Origin: Arthrobacter sp. MAHUQ-56
GTDB taxonomy: Bacteria; Actinomycetota; Actinomycetes; Actinomycetales; Micrococcaceae
Assembly (NCBI RefSeq): GCF_019710585.1
Contig: NZ_JAIFZQ010000020.1
Location: 714,265 to 778,264 of the forward strand
Length of the DNA: 64,000 nucleotides
Reading direction: 5' to 3'
The notes below the pieces were generated by a model, which worked only from the letters and a program-made list of their open reading frames with translations, was not told the DNA's origin and did not search any database. How positions within the stretch are numbered: position 1 is the first letter of the stretch; the number at the start of each line of letters is the position of its first letter. The position numbers and the translations under genes are program-made. Below are positions 8,961 through 17,952 of this stretch, piece after piece.

Positions 8961-9894
8961 CAACAGCCACTTCGTGGCCCCCATCGATGAGACGCCGCTG
9001 CAGGCCACGGACGCGGTCAAAACCGACCAAGCCCCCCTCAGCCTGTGGGCCGACGCCTGGCGCAAGCTCCGCCGTCGTCCGCTGTTCATCATCTCGACCA
9101 TCCTCATCCTGATGCTCATTGTGATCGCGCTGTTCCCCGGGCTCTTCTCCTCGGTGCCGCCGAACGAGAACTGCGAGCTGGCCAACTCCGAAGGCGGCCC
9201 GACCGCCGGGCACCCGTTCGGGTTCACCTTCCAGGGCTGCGACGTCTATTCCCGCGTCATCCACGGGACCCAGGCCTCGCTGTCGGTGGGTGTGCTTTCG
9301 GTGCTGTGCGTCCTGGTCATCGGAGTGACCATCGGTGCCCTCGCCGGGTACTACGGCGGCTGGATCGACGCCGTGCTCGCCCGGCTCGGTGACATCTTCT
9401 TCGCCCTGCCGCTCGTCCTGGGTGCGCTGGTGATCACCCAGCTGCCCCTGTTCCGCGAGAACAAGAGCGTGTGGACCGTGGTTTTCGTCATCTCGCTCCT
9501 GGCATGGCCACAGATGGCACGCATCACCCGCGGCGCAGTGATCGAAGTGCGCAACGCCGACTTCGTGACGGCGGCACGTGCGCTGGGTGTCTCCAAGTTC
9601 GGTGCACTGATCCGGCACGTCCTGCCCAACGCCCTGGCTCCGATCATCGTCCTGGCGACGCTGGAACTGGGAGTGTTCATCGTGGCCGAAGCCACCCTGT
9701 CCTTCCTGGGCATCGGCCTGCCCCAGAGCATCATGTCCTGGGGCAACGACATCGCCGGCGCGCAGGCGTCCATCAGGACCCGGCCGGAAATTATGCTCTA
9801 CCCGGCCGCGGCGCTGTCCATCACCGTGCTGAGCTTCATCATGCTGGGCGACGCCGTGCGCGACGCCCTTGACCCGAAGAGCCGCCAGCGATGA
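8950..9894 (+). CDS. Oligopeptide ABC transporter permease (DppC/OppC type)
   Basis: This is the second membrane subunit, 314 residues. I placed the start at the ATG at 8950 (MTSNNSHFVAP), which overlaps the end of the upstream permease; longer in-frame extension would run through that gene. The cytoplasmic N-terminus is followed by a first helix (FIISTILILMLIVIALFPG). An extracellular loop has the conserved HPFGFTFQGCDVYSRVIHGTQ pattern typical of DppC. The EAA loop is FVTAARALGVSKFGALIRHVLPNA, and ESIMSWG-like GLPQSIMSWGND follows. The stop TGA overlaps the next start as ATGA. Confidence 0.94.
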   Translation: MTSNNSHFVAPIDETPLQATDAVKTDQAPLSLWADAWRKLRRRPLFIISTILILMLIVIALFPGLFSSVPPNENCELANSEGGPTAGHPFGFTFQGCDVYSRVIHGTQASLSVGVLSVLCVLVIGVTIGALAGYYGGWIDAVLARLGDIFFALPLVLGALVITQLPLFRENKSVWTVVFVISLLAWPQMARITRGAVIEVRNADFVTAARALGVSKFGALIRHVLPNALAPIIVLATLELGVFIVAEATLSFLGIGLPQSIMSWGNDIAGAQASIRTRPEIMLYPAAALSITVLSFIMLGDAVRDALDPKSRQR

Positions 9895-11612
9895 GAGATA
9901 AAGAGATGACAACTCCAGAAATCCGCATCGATGAGGCCGGGACCACCGGCGTCCGGCCGCTCCTTGAGATCCGTGACCTCGCCATCACCTTCAAGACCGG
10001 TGGCGGCGAAGTCCAGGCGGTGCGCAACGCCCACCTGACCATCATGCCGGGCGAGACCGTTGCCATCGTGGGGGAGTCGGGCTCAGGCAAGTCGACCACG
10101 GCGCTGGCAGCCATCGGCCTCCTGCCCAACAACGGCAGGGTGTCCGGCGGCCAGATCCTGCTGGACGGCGAGGATATTGCGCACGCCAGTGAGCAGCGCA
10201 TGATCGAACTGCGCGGAAACACCATCGGCATGGTTCCGCAGGACCCCATGTCCAACCTGAACCCGGTGTGGAAGATCGGCTACCAGGTCCGGGAAACGCT
10301 GCGCGCGAACGGCCGGCCCAGCGGGCCGGACGACATCGCCAAGGTGCTGTCCCAGGCCGGACTGCCGGACTCCAAGCGGCGGGCCAACCAGTACCCGCAC
10401 GAGTTCTCCGGCGGCATGCGCCAGCGGGCCCTGATCGCCATCGGCCTGTCCTGCCAGCCGCGCCTGCTGATCGCTGACGAGCCGACGTCGGCCCTGGACG
10501 TGACCGTGCAGCGGCAGATCCTGGACCACCTGGACACCATGACCACCGAGCTCGGCACTTCCGTGCTGCTGATCACCCACGACCTGGGGCTGGCAGCTGA
10601 GCGGGCAGACAAAGTGGTGGTCATGTACCAGGGCCGCGTCGTAGAAGCGGGGCCGTCGCTGGAACTCCTGCGCAACCCGCAGCACCCGTACACCAAGCGG
10701 CTCGTGGAGTCGGCCCCCTCGCTTGCCAGCCGCCGCATCCAGGTGGCCAAGGAACAGGGCGTGGAGACGGCGGACCTGTTGGCTCCCGCAGCCGGGACGG
10801 CGAAGCCGGACACCTTCCTGCAGATCCAGGACCTGCGGAAGGTGTACAAACTCCGCTCGGGGCTGGGCAAGGCCACGGATTTCGCTGCCGTCGACGGCGT
10901 GAGCTTCGATGTCCGGCGCGGCACCACGACGGCGATCGTGGGGGAGTCGGGCTCCGGCAAGTCCACAGTGGCCAAGATGGTGCTCCAGCTTGAGAAGCCC
11001 ACGGACGGCCGGATCCTGTTCGACGGCGTGGACACCTCGGCGCTGAAGCCTGCCGACCTGTTCAAGTTCCGCAGGCGGGTCCAGCCGATCTTCCAGGACC
11101 CCTACGGCTCGCTGGATCCGATGTACAACATCTACCGCACCATCGAGGAGCCGTTGCGGGTCCACAAGATTGGTGACCAGGCGAGCCGGGAGAAGAAGGT
11201 CAGGACCCTGCTGGACCAGGTGGCCCTGCCGCAGTCCGCCATGCAGCGGTACCCGAACGAGCTGTCCGGCGGCCAGCGGCAGCGCGTTGCCATTGCCCGA
11301 GCGCTGGCGCTGGACCCCGAGGTCATCATCTGTGACGAAGCGGTGTCCGCGCTGGACGTACTGGTGCAGGCCCAGGTGCTGAACCTGCTTGCCGACCTGC
11401 AGGCCAACCTCGGGCTGACGTACCTGTTCATCACCCACGACCTCGCGGTGGTCCGGCAGATCGCCGACCACGTCTGCGTGATGGAAAAGGGACGCCTGGT
11501 GGAGACCGGATCCACGGACGAGGTCTTCGAGTCGCCGAAGCAGGACTACACCAAGGCCCTGCTCAACGCCATCCCGGGTGCCAAGCTGATGCTTCCGCCT
11601 GAGGTCGCGTAG
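9891..11612 (+). CDS. Double ATP-binding subunit of oligopeptide ABC transporter
   Basis: Two ABC ATPase domains are fused in one 573-residue chain, equivalent to OppD plus OppF. Each half has its own Walker A GESGSGKST (first at about 61-69), signature (FSGGMRQRA and LSGGQRQRVA), Walker B ([11 protein letters not shown] and IICDEAVSALD) and switch histidine (ITHDL twice). The Walker B of the second half reads CDEAVSALD, as usual for OppF-like domains. I kept the ATG at 9891 because it overlaps the upstream stop as ATGA; an ATG at 9906 is an alternative that loses five residues. It ends the operon, followed by a terminator. Confidence 0.94.
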   Translation: MRDKEMTTPEIRIDEAGTTGVRPLLEIRDLAITFKTGGGEVQAVRNAHLTIMPGETVAIVGESGSGKSTTALAAIGLLPNNGRVSGGQILLDGEDIAHASEQRMIELRGNTIGMVPQDPMSNLNPVWKIGYQVRETLRANGRPSGPDDIAKVLSQAGLPDSKRRANQYPHEFSGGMRQRALIAIGLSCQPRLLIADEPTSALDVTVQRQILDHLDTMTTELGTSVLLITHDLGLAAERADKVVVMYQGRVVEAGPSLELLRNPQHPYTKRLVESAPSLASRRIQVAKEQGVETADLLAPAAGTAKPDTFLQIQDLRKVYKLRSGLGKATDFAAVDGVSFDVRRGTTTAIVGESGSGKSTVAKMVLQLEKPTDGRILFDGVDTSALKPADLFKFRRRVQPIFQDPYGSLDPMYNIYRTIEEPLRVHKIGDQASREKKVRTLLDQVALPQSAMQRYPNELSGGQRQRVAIARALALDPEVIICDEAVSALDVLVQAQVLNLLADLQANLGLTYLFITHDLAVVRQIADHVCVMEKGRLVETGSTDEVFESPKQDYTKALLNAIPGAKLMLPPEVA

Positions 11613-11629
11613 CGCACCAGTCCGGATCA

Positions 11630-11667
11630 CGGCTGGGGCCGGGGCCTTCGGGCTCCGGCTCCAGCCG
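11630..11667. terminator. Terminator after oligopeptide importer operon
   Basis: A 17-bp GC-rich stem with G-T pairs and a TTCG tetraloop (11647-11650) is followed on the plus strand by TTTCCTTTT. It sits between convergent genes and can serve both. Confidence 0.75.
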
Positions 11668-11713
11668 TTTCCTTTTGCTTGTTGGAACGCTTACCGCCGC
11701 CCGGGAGCCGTGG

Positions 11714-12607
11714 TCAGTCCTGAAGCGGGCTGCCGGTGAGGGGGACCGCAGCGAGGGGGGCCTGGTCCGGGGCCGGCGTCGTCTTCCGGTCCAGCCCCAG
11801 CTCGCGGAGCCTGCGCTCCAGGAGGCTTCCCAGCGCCCTGCGGCCGTTGGAGTTCATATGCACCGAGTCGGCCAGGTCCTTCGCAAGCCCGTACCTCGTC
11901 AGCCAGTCGCCCACGGACACGAAGGGCAGGCCGTGGGCTGCCGCCACGGAACCCAACAGGGCATCCACCTCGCTGCGGCGCCCCCCGCCGTCGTCCTTTC
12001 CACGTGCCAGGGTGCCGATCATGGCCACCCGTGTTCCGGGGTAACGGCCCTGCAGTTCGGCGATGAGGCGCTCCGCGTTCTCCACGATCCGGGCATTGGC
12101 CGCTCCGCTGGCGGCATCATTGCCGCCACCTTCGATCACGATCAGTGCCGGAGTGCCCGAGGGGAGTTGCCAGTCGCCCCGCAGCAGCGCGTCGATGTAA
12201 TTGCCGGTGGACCCGTTGGCTGCAACGAACCCCGTGCCGCCCCGGCCACAGAAGTACACGTTGTACCCGGCGGCCGCGAGACCCAGGCGCGGCCAGCCGT
12301 CCGCCGGTTCCGACTGGGAATCGCCGATCAGCAGGACGGTCCTGCCGACGTCGGGCACCACGGCTTCCAACCTGCCGTTGGAGGGGTTGCGGACTTTCGC
12401 CGTCGCTGTCACACCGGGTGCGCCTGACGTCGTGGCACCGGCCGCGCCGGGCAGGGCGCCGGCCGCGTTGGCCGGCAGGGCTGACGGCGAAGGGGAAGCG
12501 GAGCAACCGGTGAGTCCGGCAATCCCCGAAAGGCTGAGGACGGCAGCCAGCACAAGGGCTGACGCCCTGGCAGGTGCGGGGCCTGTGCGGTCCGTTGCTG
12601 GCGGCAT
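11714..12607 (-). CDS. SGNH/GDSL-family lipoprotein hydrolase
   Basis: This 297-residue protein has an N-terminal signal with a lipobox cysteine at C35 (GLTGC), then an Ala/Pro/Ser-rich linker to about residue 85. The SGNH hydrolase core follows: block I GDSQS with the candidate nucleophile S97, a Gly at 120-123 (CGRGG), the Asn block GGND (161-164), and a DSVHMN block with D247 and H250 as the candidate Asp/His pair. Such enzymes are esterases, often acting on acylated sugars or lipids; the substrate here cannot be read from the sequence. It is expected on the outer face of the membrane. It is convergent with the importer operon and divergent from typA. Confidence 0.8.
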   Translation of the reverse strand: MPPATDRTGPAPARASALVLAAVLSLSGIAGLTGCSASPSPSALPANAAGALPGAAGATTSGAPGVTATAKVRNPSNGRLEAVVPDVGRTVLLIGDSQSEPADGWPRLGLAAAGYNVYFCGRGGTGFVAANGSTGNYIDALLRGDWQLPSGTPALIVIEGGGNDAASGAANARIVENAERLIAELQGRYPGTRVAMIGTLARGKDDGGGRRSEVDALLGSVAAAHGLPFVSVGDWLTRYGLAKDLADSVHMNSNGRRALGSLLERRLRELGLDRKTTPAPDQAPLAAVPLTGSPLQD

Positions 12608-12765
12608 CTTTGTCTCCGGCAGTGGTGGTCTAAGTCACAGCAATCATGCCATGGGCAGTGGCCGCGAGTGAATTTCATCACAGCCCGGCAGGCCGGCGTC
12701 CCGGCATGCGGGTTTGGGCCTCCCGGAGCCTGCAGGGAATTTAGGCCAATAAATGGCACACCGGC

Positions 12766-12771
12766 TAGAAT
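12766..12771 (+). promoter_or_regulatory. Candidate -10 of typA
   Basis: TAGAAT lies about 100 nt upstream of the typA start, in the 261-nt gap (12608-12868) between divergent genes. No clear -35 precedes it. Apart from this I see no other feature in the gap. Confidence 0.35.
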
Positions 12772-12868
12772 GGAGCAAGGTGCCCTGTGTTAAGGGCCGG
12801 ATCCGTCGTGCGTTCCAGTTGGAAATGTCGCGATGCTACAGCTGACCCACTGAATCGAGCCATTACGC

Positions 12869-14797
12869 ATGTCTGAAACCACCACCAACACCGCGGTAGC
12901 CACTGCATCGCGCAGTGACCTGCGCAACGTCGCGATTGTGGCCCACGTTGACCACGGCAAGACCACCCTGGTCGATGCCATGCTCAAGCAGACCAACTCC
13001 TTTGCCGAGCACAACCACCTCGAAGACCGCGTGATGGACTCCGGTGACCTGGAGCGCGAAAAGGGCATCACCATCCTGGCCAAGAACACCACCGTGGCCT
13101 ACAACGGTCCGTCCTCCAAGGGCGAGACCATCACCATTAACGTTATCGACACCCCCGGCCACGCCGACTTCGGCGGCGAGGTGGAGCGCGGCCTGTCCAT
13201 GGTTGACGGTGTCGTGCTGCTCGTTGACTCTTCCGAGGGCCCGCTGCCCCAGACCCGCTTCGTGCTCCGCAAGGCCCTTGCCGCGCACCTCCCGGTGATC
13301 CTGCTGGTCAACAAGACCGACCGCCCCGACGCCCGCATCGATGAAGTGGTGCACGAGTCCATGGACCTGCTCCTCGGCCTGGCATCCGACCTCGCCGACG
13401 AGGTCCCGGACCTGGACCTGGACAAGGTCCTGGAAGTTCCGGTCGTCTACGCCGCCGCCAAGGTTGGCCGCGCATCCCTGGAGCAGCCGGCCAACGGCTC
13501 CGCCCCGGACAACGAGGACCTTGAGCCGCTGTTCAAGACCATCATCGAGCACATCCCGGCTCCCACCTACAACCCGGAAGGTGTCCTGCAGGCGCACGTC
13601 ACCAACCTGGACGCCTCCCCGTTCCTGGGCCGCCTGGCGCTGCTCCGCATCTACAACGGCACGCTCCGCAAGGGCCAGCAGGTTGCCTGGGCCCGGCAGA
13701 ACGGCGAGCTGAAGACCGTCAAGATCACCGAGCTGCTCGCCACCAAGGCACTGGAGCGTGTTCCGGCCGAGTCCGCCGGTCCCGGCGAGATCGTCGCCGT
13801 CGCCGGTATCGAAGACATCACCATTGGTGAAACCCTGACCGACGTCGAAAACCCGCAGCCGCTGCCGCTGATCACCGTTGACGATCCCGCGATCTCCATG
13901 ACGATCGGTATCAACACCTCGCCGCTGGCCGGCAAGGTCAAGGGCGCCAAGGTTACCGCCCGCCAGGTGAAGGACCGCCTCGACAAGGAGCTCATCGGTA
14001 ACGTCTCCATCAAGGTGCTCCCCACCGAGCGTCCTGACGCATGGGAAGTCCAGGGCCGTGGCGAGCTCGCCCTGGCCATCCTCGTGGAGCAGATGCGCCG
14101 CGAAGGCTTCGAACTCACCGTGGGCAAGCCGCAGGTTGTCACCAGGACCATCGACGGCAAGATCCACGAGCCGATGGAGCACATGACCATCGACGTGCCC
14201 GAGGAATACCTTGGCGCCGTCACGCAGCTGATGGCCGCCCGCAAGGGCCGCATGACCAACATGGCCAACCACGGCACCGGCTGGTGCCGCATGGAATTCA
14301 TCGTTCCGGCCCGTGGCCTGATCGGCTTCCGCACGCGGTTCCTCACCGACACCCGCGGTGCGGGCATCGCAGCCTCGATCTCCGAGGGCTACGAGCCGTG
14401 GGCCGGCCCCATCGAATACCGCACCAACGGCTCGATGGTCGCCGACCGCGCCGGTGTTGTCACCCCCTTCGCCATGATCAACCTCCAGGAGCGCGGCTCC
14501 TTCTTCGTCAAGCCCACCTCGGAGGTATACGAAGGCATGATCGTGGGCGAGAACTCCCGCGCCGACGACATGGACGTGAACATCACGAAGGAAAAGAAGC
14601 TCACCAACATGCGTGCCGCTTCCTCGGACACCTTCGAGAACCTGACGCCGCCGCGCGAGCTCACCCTCGAAGAGTCGCTCGAATTCGCCCGCGAGGACGA
14701 GTGCGTGGAGGTGACCCCGGAAGCCATCCGCATCCGCAAGGTCATCCTCGACTCCAACGAGCGTGCCAAGGCCAACCGCGCCCGCGCCAAGGCCTAG
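12869..14797 (+). CDS. typA: Translational GTPase TypA/BipA
   Basis: TypA (BipA) is an EF-G-like GTPase that binds the 70S ribosome and helps 50S assembly and stress adaptation. The G-domain motifs are AHVDHGKT (25-32), DTPGH (94-98) and NKTD (148-151). After the G domain come the beta-barrel domain II, the EF-G domain III/V-like parts ([27 protein letters not shown] in segments) and the BipA-specific C-terminal domain, with [17 protein letters not shown] and [15 protein letters not shown] as diagnostic blocks. At 642 residues it is full length. It is followed by a strong terminator and appears to be a single-gene unit. Confidence 0.97.
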   Translation: MSETTTNTAVATASRSDLRNVAIVAHVDHGKTTLVDAMLKQTNSFAEHNHLEDRVMDSGDLEREKGITILAKNTTVAYNGPSSKGETITINVIDTPGHADFGGEVERGLSMVDGVVLLVDSSEGPLPQTRFVLRKALAAHLPVILLVNKTDRPDARIDEVVHESMDLLLGLASDLADEVPDLDLDKVLEVPVVYAAAKVGRASLEQPANGSAPDNEDLEPLFKTIIEHIPAPTYNPEGVLQAHVTNLDASPFLGRLALLRIYNGTLRKGQQVAWARQNGELKTVKITELLATKALERVPAESAGPGEIVAVAGIEDITIGETLTDVENPQPLPLITVDDPAISMTIGINTSPLAGKVKGAKVTARQVKDRLDKELIGNVSIKVLPTERPDAWEVQGRGELALAILVEQMRREGFELTVGKPQVVTRTIDGKIHEPMEHMTIDVPEEYLGAVTQLMAARKGRMTNMANHGTGWCRMEFIVPARGLIGFRTRFLTDTRGAGIAASISEGYEPWAGPIEYRTNGSMVADRAGVVTPFAMINLQERGSFFVKPTSEVYEGMIVGENSRADDMDVNITKEKKLTNMRAASSDTFENLTPPRELTLEESLEFAREDECVEVTPEAIRIRKVILDSNERAKANRARAKA

Positions 14798-14813
14798 CAA
14801 CGTCCTGATTGAA

Positions 14814-14848
14814 CAGAATGCCACCGGCACCATGCCGGTGGCATTCTG
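14814..14848 (+). terminator. Terminator after typA
   Basis: A perfect 16-bp stem (14814-14829 with 14833-14848) closes a 3-nt loop 16 nt after the typA stop. The T-tract is weak. Confidence 0.75.
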
Positions 14849-14862
14849 CGTTCCGGCTCTGC

Positions 14863-14904
14863 TCACTGAAAGTCAGTTTCAATGCGCAGGGACAGCCCCT
14901 GCGC
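14863..14904 (+). repeat. Left inverted repeat flanking the DUF559 gene
   Basis: This 42-nt segment matches 15819-15860 in inverted orientation. The inner 22 nt agree at 20 positions, and an outer CACTGA block is conserved at the same distance. The inner part also folds into its own 8-bp hairpin. Confidence 0.6.
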
Positions 14905-14994
14905 GATGAGCTTCTGCGTCAGTGTGCATAACGGTTCTCCACATAGGCTCAATCCGCCCCTGCTCCCGCCCTCTGTGTGGGGCAGCATGCTTCC

Positions 14995-15801
14995 ATGCAA
15001 AATGTCACAGTTGCCCTGGCGGCTTTGGGCGGAGTCTCCGGCACCAGTTCCCTTCTTCGCGCGGGCGTGTCGCGGCGCAACCTGGAAGCCGGAGTCCTCT
15101 CCGGCTCCGTCCTCAGGCTGGCACGGGGAGTCTATGCGCTGCCGCATGCGGATCCGGTGCTGATCCACGCCGCCCGCCATCATGCGGTGCCCGGCTGTGT
15201 AACGGCAGCCCTGGCCGCGGGGCTCTGGGTGGTCAAGACTCCACACCTGCCACATCTCGCGGCGCCGCACGGCAGACCGGTCCCTGGTTGCGTGGTGCAC
15301 CGCAGCAGCCTGCCCCTGACGCACCTGGACGTTGCGTGCCAAGCCCTGCGTTGCCTGCCGCCGCTCGAGGGCCTGACTATTGCTGAGTCTGCGGTCAAGA
15401 AGGGATTCATCCAGCTCGCAGTGTTAAGGGAACAGTTTCCGGCAGCCCGGGAAAAGAGCATCCGCGGGCTGGTGGCAAGGATCCGGCCCCAATCCGGGTC
15501 CATCATCGAGACCATGGCCCGCTATCTGCTGGAGGAGGCCGGGCTGACGGTGGAGCTGCAGGTCAAGGTTCCGGGAATGGGCCACCTGGACCTCCTGGTG
15601 GACGGCATTGTGGGGATTGAGACGGATGGCTATGCACACCACAGCAGCCGTGAAGCCTACCGTGAGGACAGGCGGCGGTGGAACATCACCGTTATCAGGG
15701 GCGTGCCCACGCTCCGCGTGACGTTCGAAATGCTGCTGGGCGAGCCCCGGGAGTTCGTGCTAATGGTGCAGCAGGCCCTTGCGACGTACCGACGTGCGTA
15801 G
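14995..15801 (+). CDS. DUF559 / AbiEi-type protein with endonuclease-like fold
   Basis: This 268-residue protein has two parts. The N-terminal half (residues about 5-60, GVSGTSSLLRAGVSRRNLEAGVLSGSVLRLARGVY in segments) matches the winged-helix AbiEi-type antitoxin domain pattern. The C-terminal part (about 180-245) has the DUF559/Vsr-like signature: GHLDLLVDG, then GIETDGYAHHSSREAYREDRRR in segments, with candidate catalytic Asp, Glu and Asp. That fold belongs to the PD-(D/E)XK nucleases, but activity is unproven. The ATG at 14995 was chosen over a GTG at 14977; the ribosome site is weak for both. No cognate toxin sits beside it. It is flanked by imperfect inverted repeats. Confidence 0.75.
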   Translation: MQNVTVALAALGGVSGTSSLLRAGVSRRNLEAGVLSGSVLRLARGVYALPHADPVLIHAARHHAVPGCVTAALAAGLWVVKTPHLPHLAAPHGRPVPGCVVHRSSLPLTHLDVACQALRCLPPLEGLTIAESAVKKGFIQLAVLREQFPAAREKSIRGLVARIRPQSGSIIETMARYLLEEAGLTVELQVKVPGMGHLDLLVDGIVGIETDGYAHHSSREAYREDRRRWNITVIRGVPTLRVTFEMLLGEPREFVLMVQQALATYRRA

Positions 15802-15818
15802 TGAAGGCGTGGCTCGCT

Positions 15819-15860
15819 GAGCAGGGACTGTCCCTGCGCAGTGACAGGCTTGCTCAGTGC
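15819..15860 (-). repeat. Right inverted repeat flanking the DUF559 gene
   Basis: Inverted match of 14863-14904. The inner 22 nt (15819-15840) differ from the left copy at two positions and fold into a 7-bp hairpin. The outer end overlaps the last codons of the minus-strand SH3-domain gene. Confidence 0.6.
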
Positions 15861-16096
15861 GCGGCCGGGCGGCGGCGCGGGGGCGCCGGCGGAACCTCCT
15901 TGGCTGCAACCACGCGGTCAAGGGGAATGACGACGTCGGCCTGCCGGGTGCGGACGGTGCAGGAACCGGCGTCGCACGCCACTAGGTGGCCCAGTGCGTC
16001 GGTGAAACCGTCTTCGATCCTGTACCGCACCACGACCCGGATTCCCGGTGCTGCAGAGGAAAGGAACCGGGCGGGCGGGGGTACTGGCTGACTCAC
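15854..16096 (-). CDS. Stand-alone SH3_Rv0428c-like domain protein
   Basis: An 80-residue protein made almost entirely of one small beta domain (residues about 18-68): RVVVRYRIEDGFTDALGHLVACDAGSCTVRTR, then VVIPLDRVVAAKEVPPAPPRR (in segments). The same pattern is the N-terminal SH3-like domain of the Rv0428c-type GNAT acetyltransferases of actinobacteria, where the catalytic domain follows. Here the chain stops after the Pro/Arg-rich tail, so no acetyltransferase activity is expected. The start is GTG, 6 nt after a TAGTAT hexamer. It is divergent from the ferredoxin gene. Family assignment is from memory of the pattern. Confidence 0.75.
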   Translation of the reverse strand: MSQPVPPPARFLSSAAPGIRVVVRYRIEDGFTDALGHLVACDAGSCTVRTRQADVVIPLDRVVAAKEVPPAPPRRRPAAH

Positions 16097-16102
16097 CAGT
16101 TC

Positions 16103-16108
16103 ATACTA
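16103..16108 (-). promoter_or_regulatory. Candidate -10 for leaderless SH3-domain gene
   Basis: TAGTAT on the minus strand ends 6 nt before the GTG start at 16096. Confidence 0.4.
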
Positions 16109-16232
16109 GGGTCCCGGCTAGGTTCGCGGTAACGGGCTGGGAGATAATAGGCTCAGATGTCAGACTCCGGCCGTGCCGCCGGATGCAAGAGCCGGCGGGA
16201 CGCCGGAACCCCAACGTGGAGAGGCCAGGGAC

Positions 16233-16559
16233 GTGACGTACGTAATCGCGCAGCCGTGTGTGGATGTCAAGGACAAGGCGTGCATTGAAGAATGCCCCGT
16301 CGACTGCATCTATGAAGGCGAGCGTTCGCTGTACATCCATCCGGACGAATGCGTCGACTGTGGAGCCTGCGAACCGGTATGCCCGGTGGAGGCCATCTAC
16401 TACGAGGACGACACTCCCGATGAGTGGGCCGACTACTACAAGGCCAACGTGGAGTTCTTCGATGACCTCGGTTCCCCTGGCGGGGCAGCGAAGATCGGCA
16501 ACACGGGCAAGGACCACCCGATGATCGCCGCGTTGCCCCCGCAGAACCAAGACCACTGA
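16233..16559 (+). CDS. fdxA: 7Fe-type ferredoxin
   Basis: A 108-residue ferredoxin carrying one [3Fe-4S] and one [4Fe-4S] cluster, used as a low-potential electron carrier in the cytosol. The first cysteine set is C9, C17, C21 and C25 (CVDVKDKACIEECPVDC); the second is C40, C43, C46 and C50 (CVDCGACEPVCP). The C-terminal half lacks further cysteines, as in FdxA. I chose the GTG at 16233 (MTYVIAQPC), which follows GGAGAG by about 9 nt; the family starts at this point. The aminotransferase gene follows 13 nt later, the same pairing as fdxC-Rv1178 in mycobacteria. Confidence 0.95.
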   Translation: MTYVIAQPCVDVKDKACIEECPVDCIYEGERSLYIHPDECVDCGACEPVCPVEAIYYEDDTPDEWADYYKANVEFFDDLGSPGGAAKIGNTGKDHPMIAALPPQNQDH

Positions 16560-16572
16560 CCGGACGGAAACA

Positions 16573-17727
16573 GTGACCGCAGCAGTGAACCCGTTTGGCC
16601 TGGATCTGCCCGACTACCCGTGGGAGGCCATGGCGCCGTACCTGGCGAAGGCAACGGAGCACCCCGGCGGGGCCGTCAACCTTTCCATCGGGACGCCCGT
16701 GGACCCCACACCGGCGTTGATACAGGACGCCCTGAAAGCCGCTGCGGACGCCCCGGGATATCCCACGGTCCACGGCACGCCCGCCCTGCGCGAAGCCATT
16801 GCGGGCTGGTTCGAACGCCGCCGTGGAGTGGCCGGCCTCGATCCACGCAACATCATGCCTACGGTTGGTTCGAAGGAACTCGTGGCGTGGCTGCCGCTGC
16901 TGCTCGGCCTGAAGCCCGGAGACGTCGTGGTCCGCCCCAAGGTGGCCTACCCCACCTACGATATTGGCGCTACCCTGGCCGGTGTTACCTCCGTGGCCAC
17001 GGACAACCTGGACGAACTCGATGAGGCGACCCGTTCACGGGTTCGGCTGATCTGGGTGAACTCACCCGGCAACCCCACCGGCAGCGTGCGGGACGCGGAC
17101 TCATTGAAGACGCTGGTGGAGCAGGCGCGCGAACTGGGCGCCGTGGTGGCCTCGGACGAGTGCTACGCCGAGCTGGGCTGGGGCGCCTGGGATGTCCAGC
17201 GCGGCGGCCAGCCCGTCCCCAGCATCCTGGACCCGCGCGTGGCCGGCGGATCGCACCAGGGCCTGCTGGCGGTGTACTCACTGAGCAAGCAGTCCAATGT
17301 TGCCGGCTACCGGGCAGCGTTCGTGGCGGGCGACCCGGACCTGATGCCCAACCTGGTCAACAGCCGCAAGCACGCGGGCATGATCGTGCCCTACCCGATC
17401 CAGGAAGCCATGCGCGTTGCCCTCGGGGACGACGCGCACGTCGAAGCCCAGAAGGACCTGTACCGCGGCCGGCGTGAGCGGCTTGTGCCCGCCTTGCTGG
17501 ACTTCGGCCTGGAAATCAAGGAGTCCGACGCCGGGCTGTACCTTTGGTCGACGGCGGGGGAGGGCACGTGGGAGACTGTGTCGCGCCTCGCCGAGCGCGG
17601 CATCGTGGTGGGCCCCGGCGTCTTTTACGGAGAAGCAGGCAACGGGTACGTCCGGGTGGCCCTCACCGGCACCGACGAGCGGATCGACGCAGCAGTCGCC
17701 CGGCTCGCAGGGCAGGACGGCAAGTAA
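16573..17727 (+). CDS. dapC: Succinyldiaminopimelate transaminase
   Basis: A class I/II PLP aminotransferase of 384 residues, assigned to lysine and peptidoglycan precursor synthesis (N-succinyl-2-amino-6-oxopimelate plus glutamate to succinyl-DAP). Visible landmarks are NSPGNPTG (163-170), the PLP-contacting D195 in SDECY, the Schiff-base lysine K239 in SLSKQSNVAGYR and the substrate arginine in the C-terminal VRVALTG. The DapC assignment rests on overall resemblance to actinobacterial DapC and on dapD and dapE lying in the same window; another aminotransferase specificity is possible. It follows fdxA closely, probably in one transcript. Confidence 0.87.
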   Translation: MTAAVNPFGLDLPDYPWEAMAPYLAKATEHPGGAVNLSIGTPVDPTPALIQDALKAAADAPGYPTVHGTPALREAIAGWFERRRGVAGLDPRNIMPTVGSKELVAWLPLLLGLKPGDVVVRPKVAYPTYDIGATLAGVTSVATDNLDELDEATRSRVRLIWVNSPGNPTGSVRDADSLKTLVEQARELGAVVASDECYAELGWGAWDVQRGGQPVPSILDPRVAGGSHQGLLAVYSLSKQSNVAGYRAAFVAGDPDLMPNLVNSRKHAGMIVPYPIQEAMRVALGDDAHVEAQKDLYRGRRERLVPALLDFGLEIKESDAGLYLWSTAGEGTWETVSRLAERGIVVGPGVFYGEAGNGYVRVALTGTDERIDAAVARLAGQDGK

Positions 17728-17952
17728 CATTACTGTGACTCGCGCCACATCAGGTGCATTTTAGGCCCTGTGGGGCTGTCGCGGATTAGTGACACCCGCC
17801 AAGGAGCTGTACTTTTTAACTGATCAATGGTGGCTTTCTACAAGAAGGCAGCCCGGGTGTTGGAACCTGTGTTCTCAGGTGCAGTGCGCGGCTCACCTGA
17901 TGTTGGATCAAGCTTTCGACAGAGGCCAAAGGCGCCTCATGAAGGGGACTCC

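Noticed and set aside
12863..14866. 667-codon open frame opposite typA
   Set aside because: The sense frame is an unmistakable TypA; the antisense frame has no recognisable domain.
15854..16096. Acetyltransferase or FeoA-like annotation for the SH3-domain gene
   Set aside because: No GNAT catalytic domain is present, and the domain pattern fits the Rv0428c N-terminal module better than FeoA.
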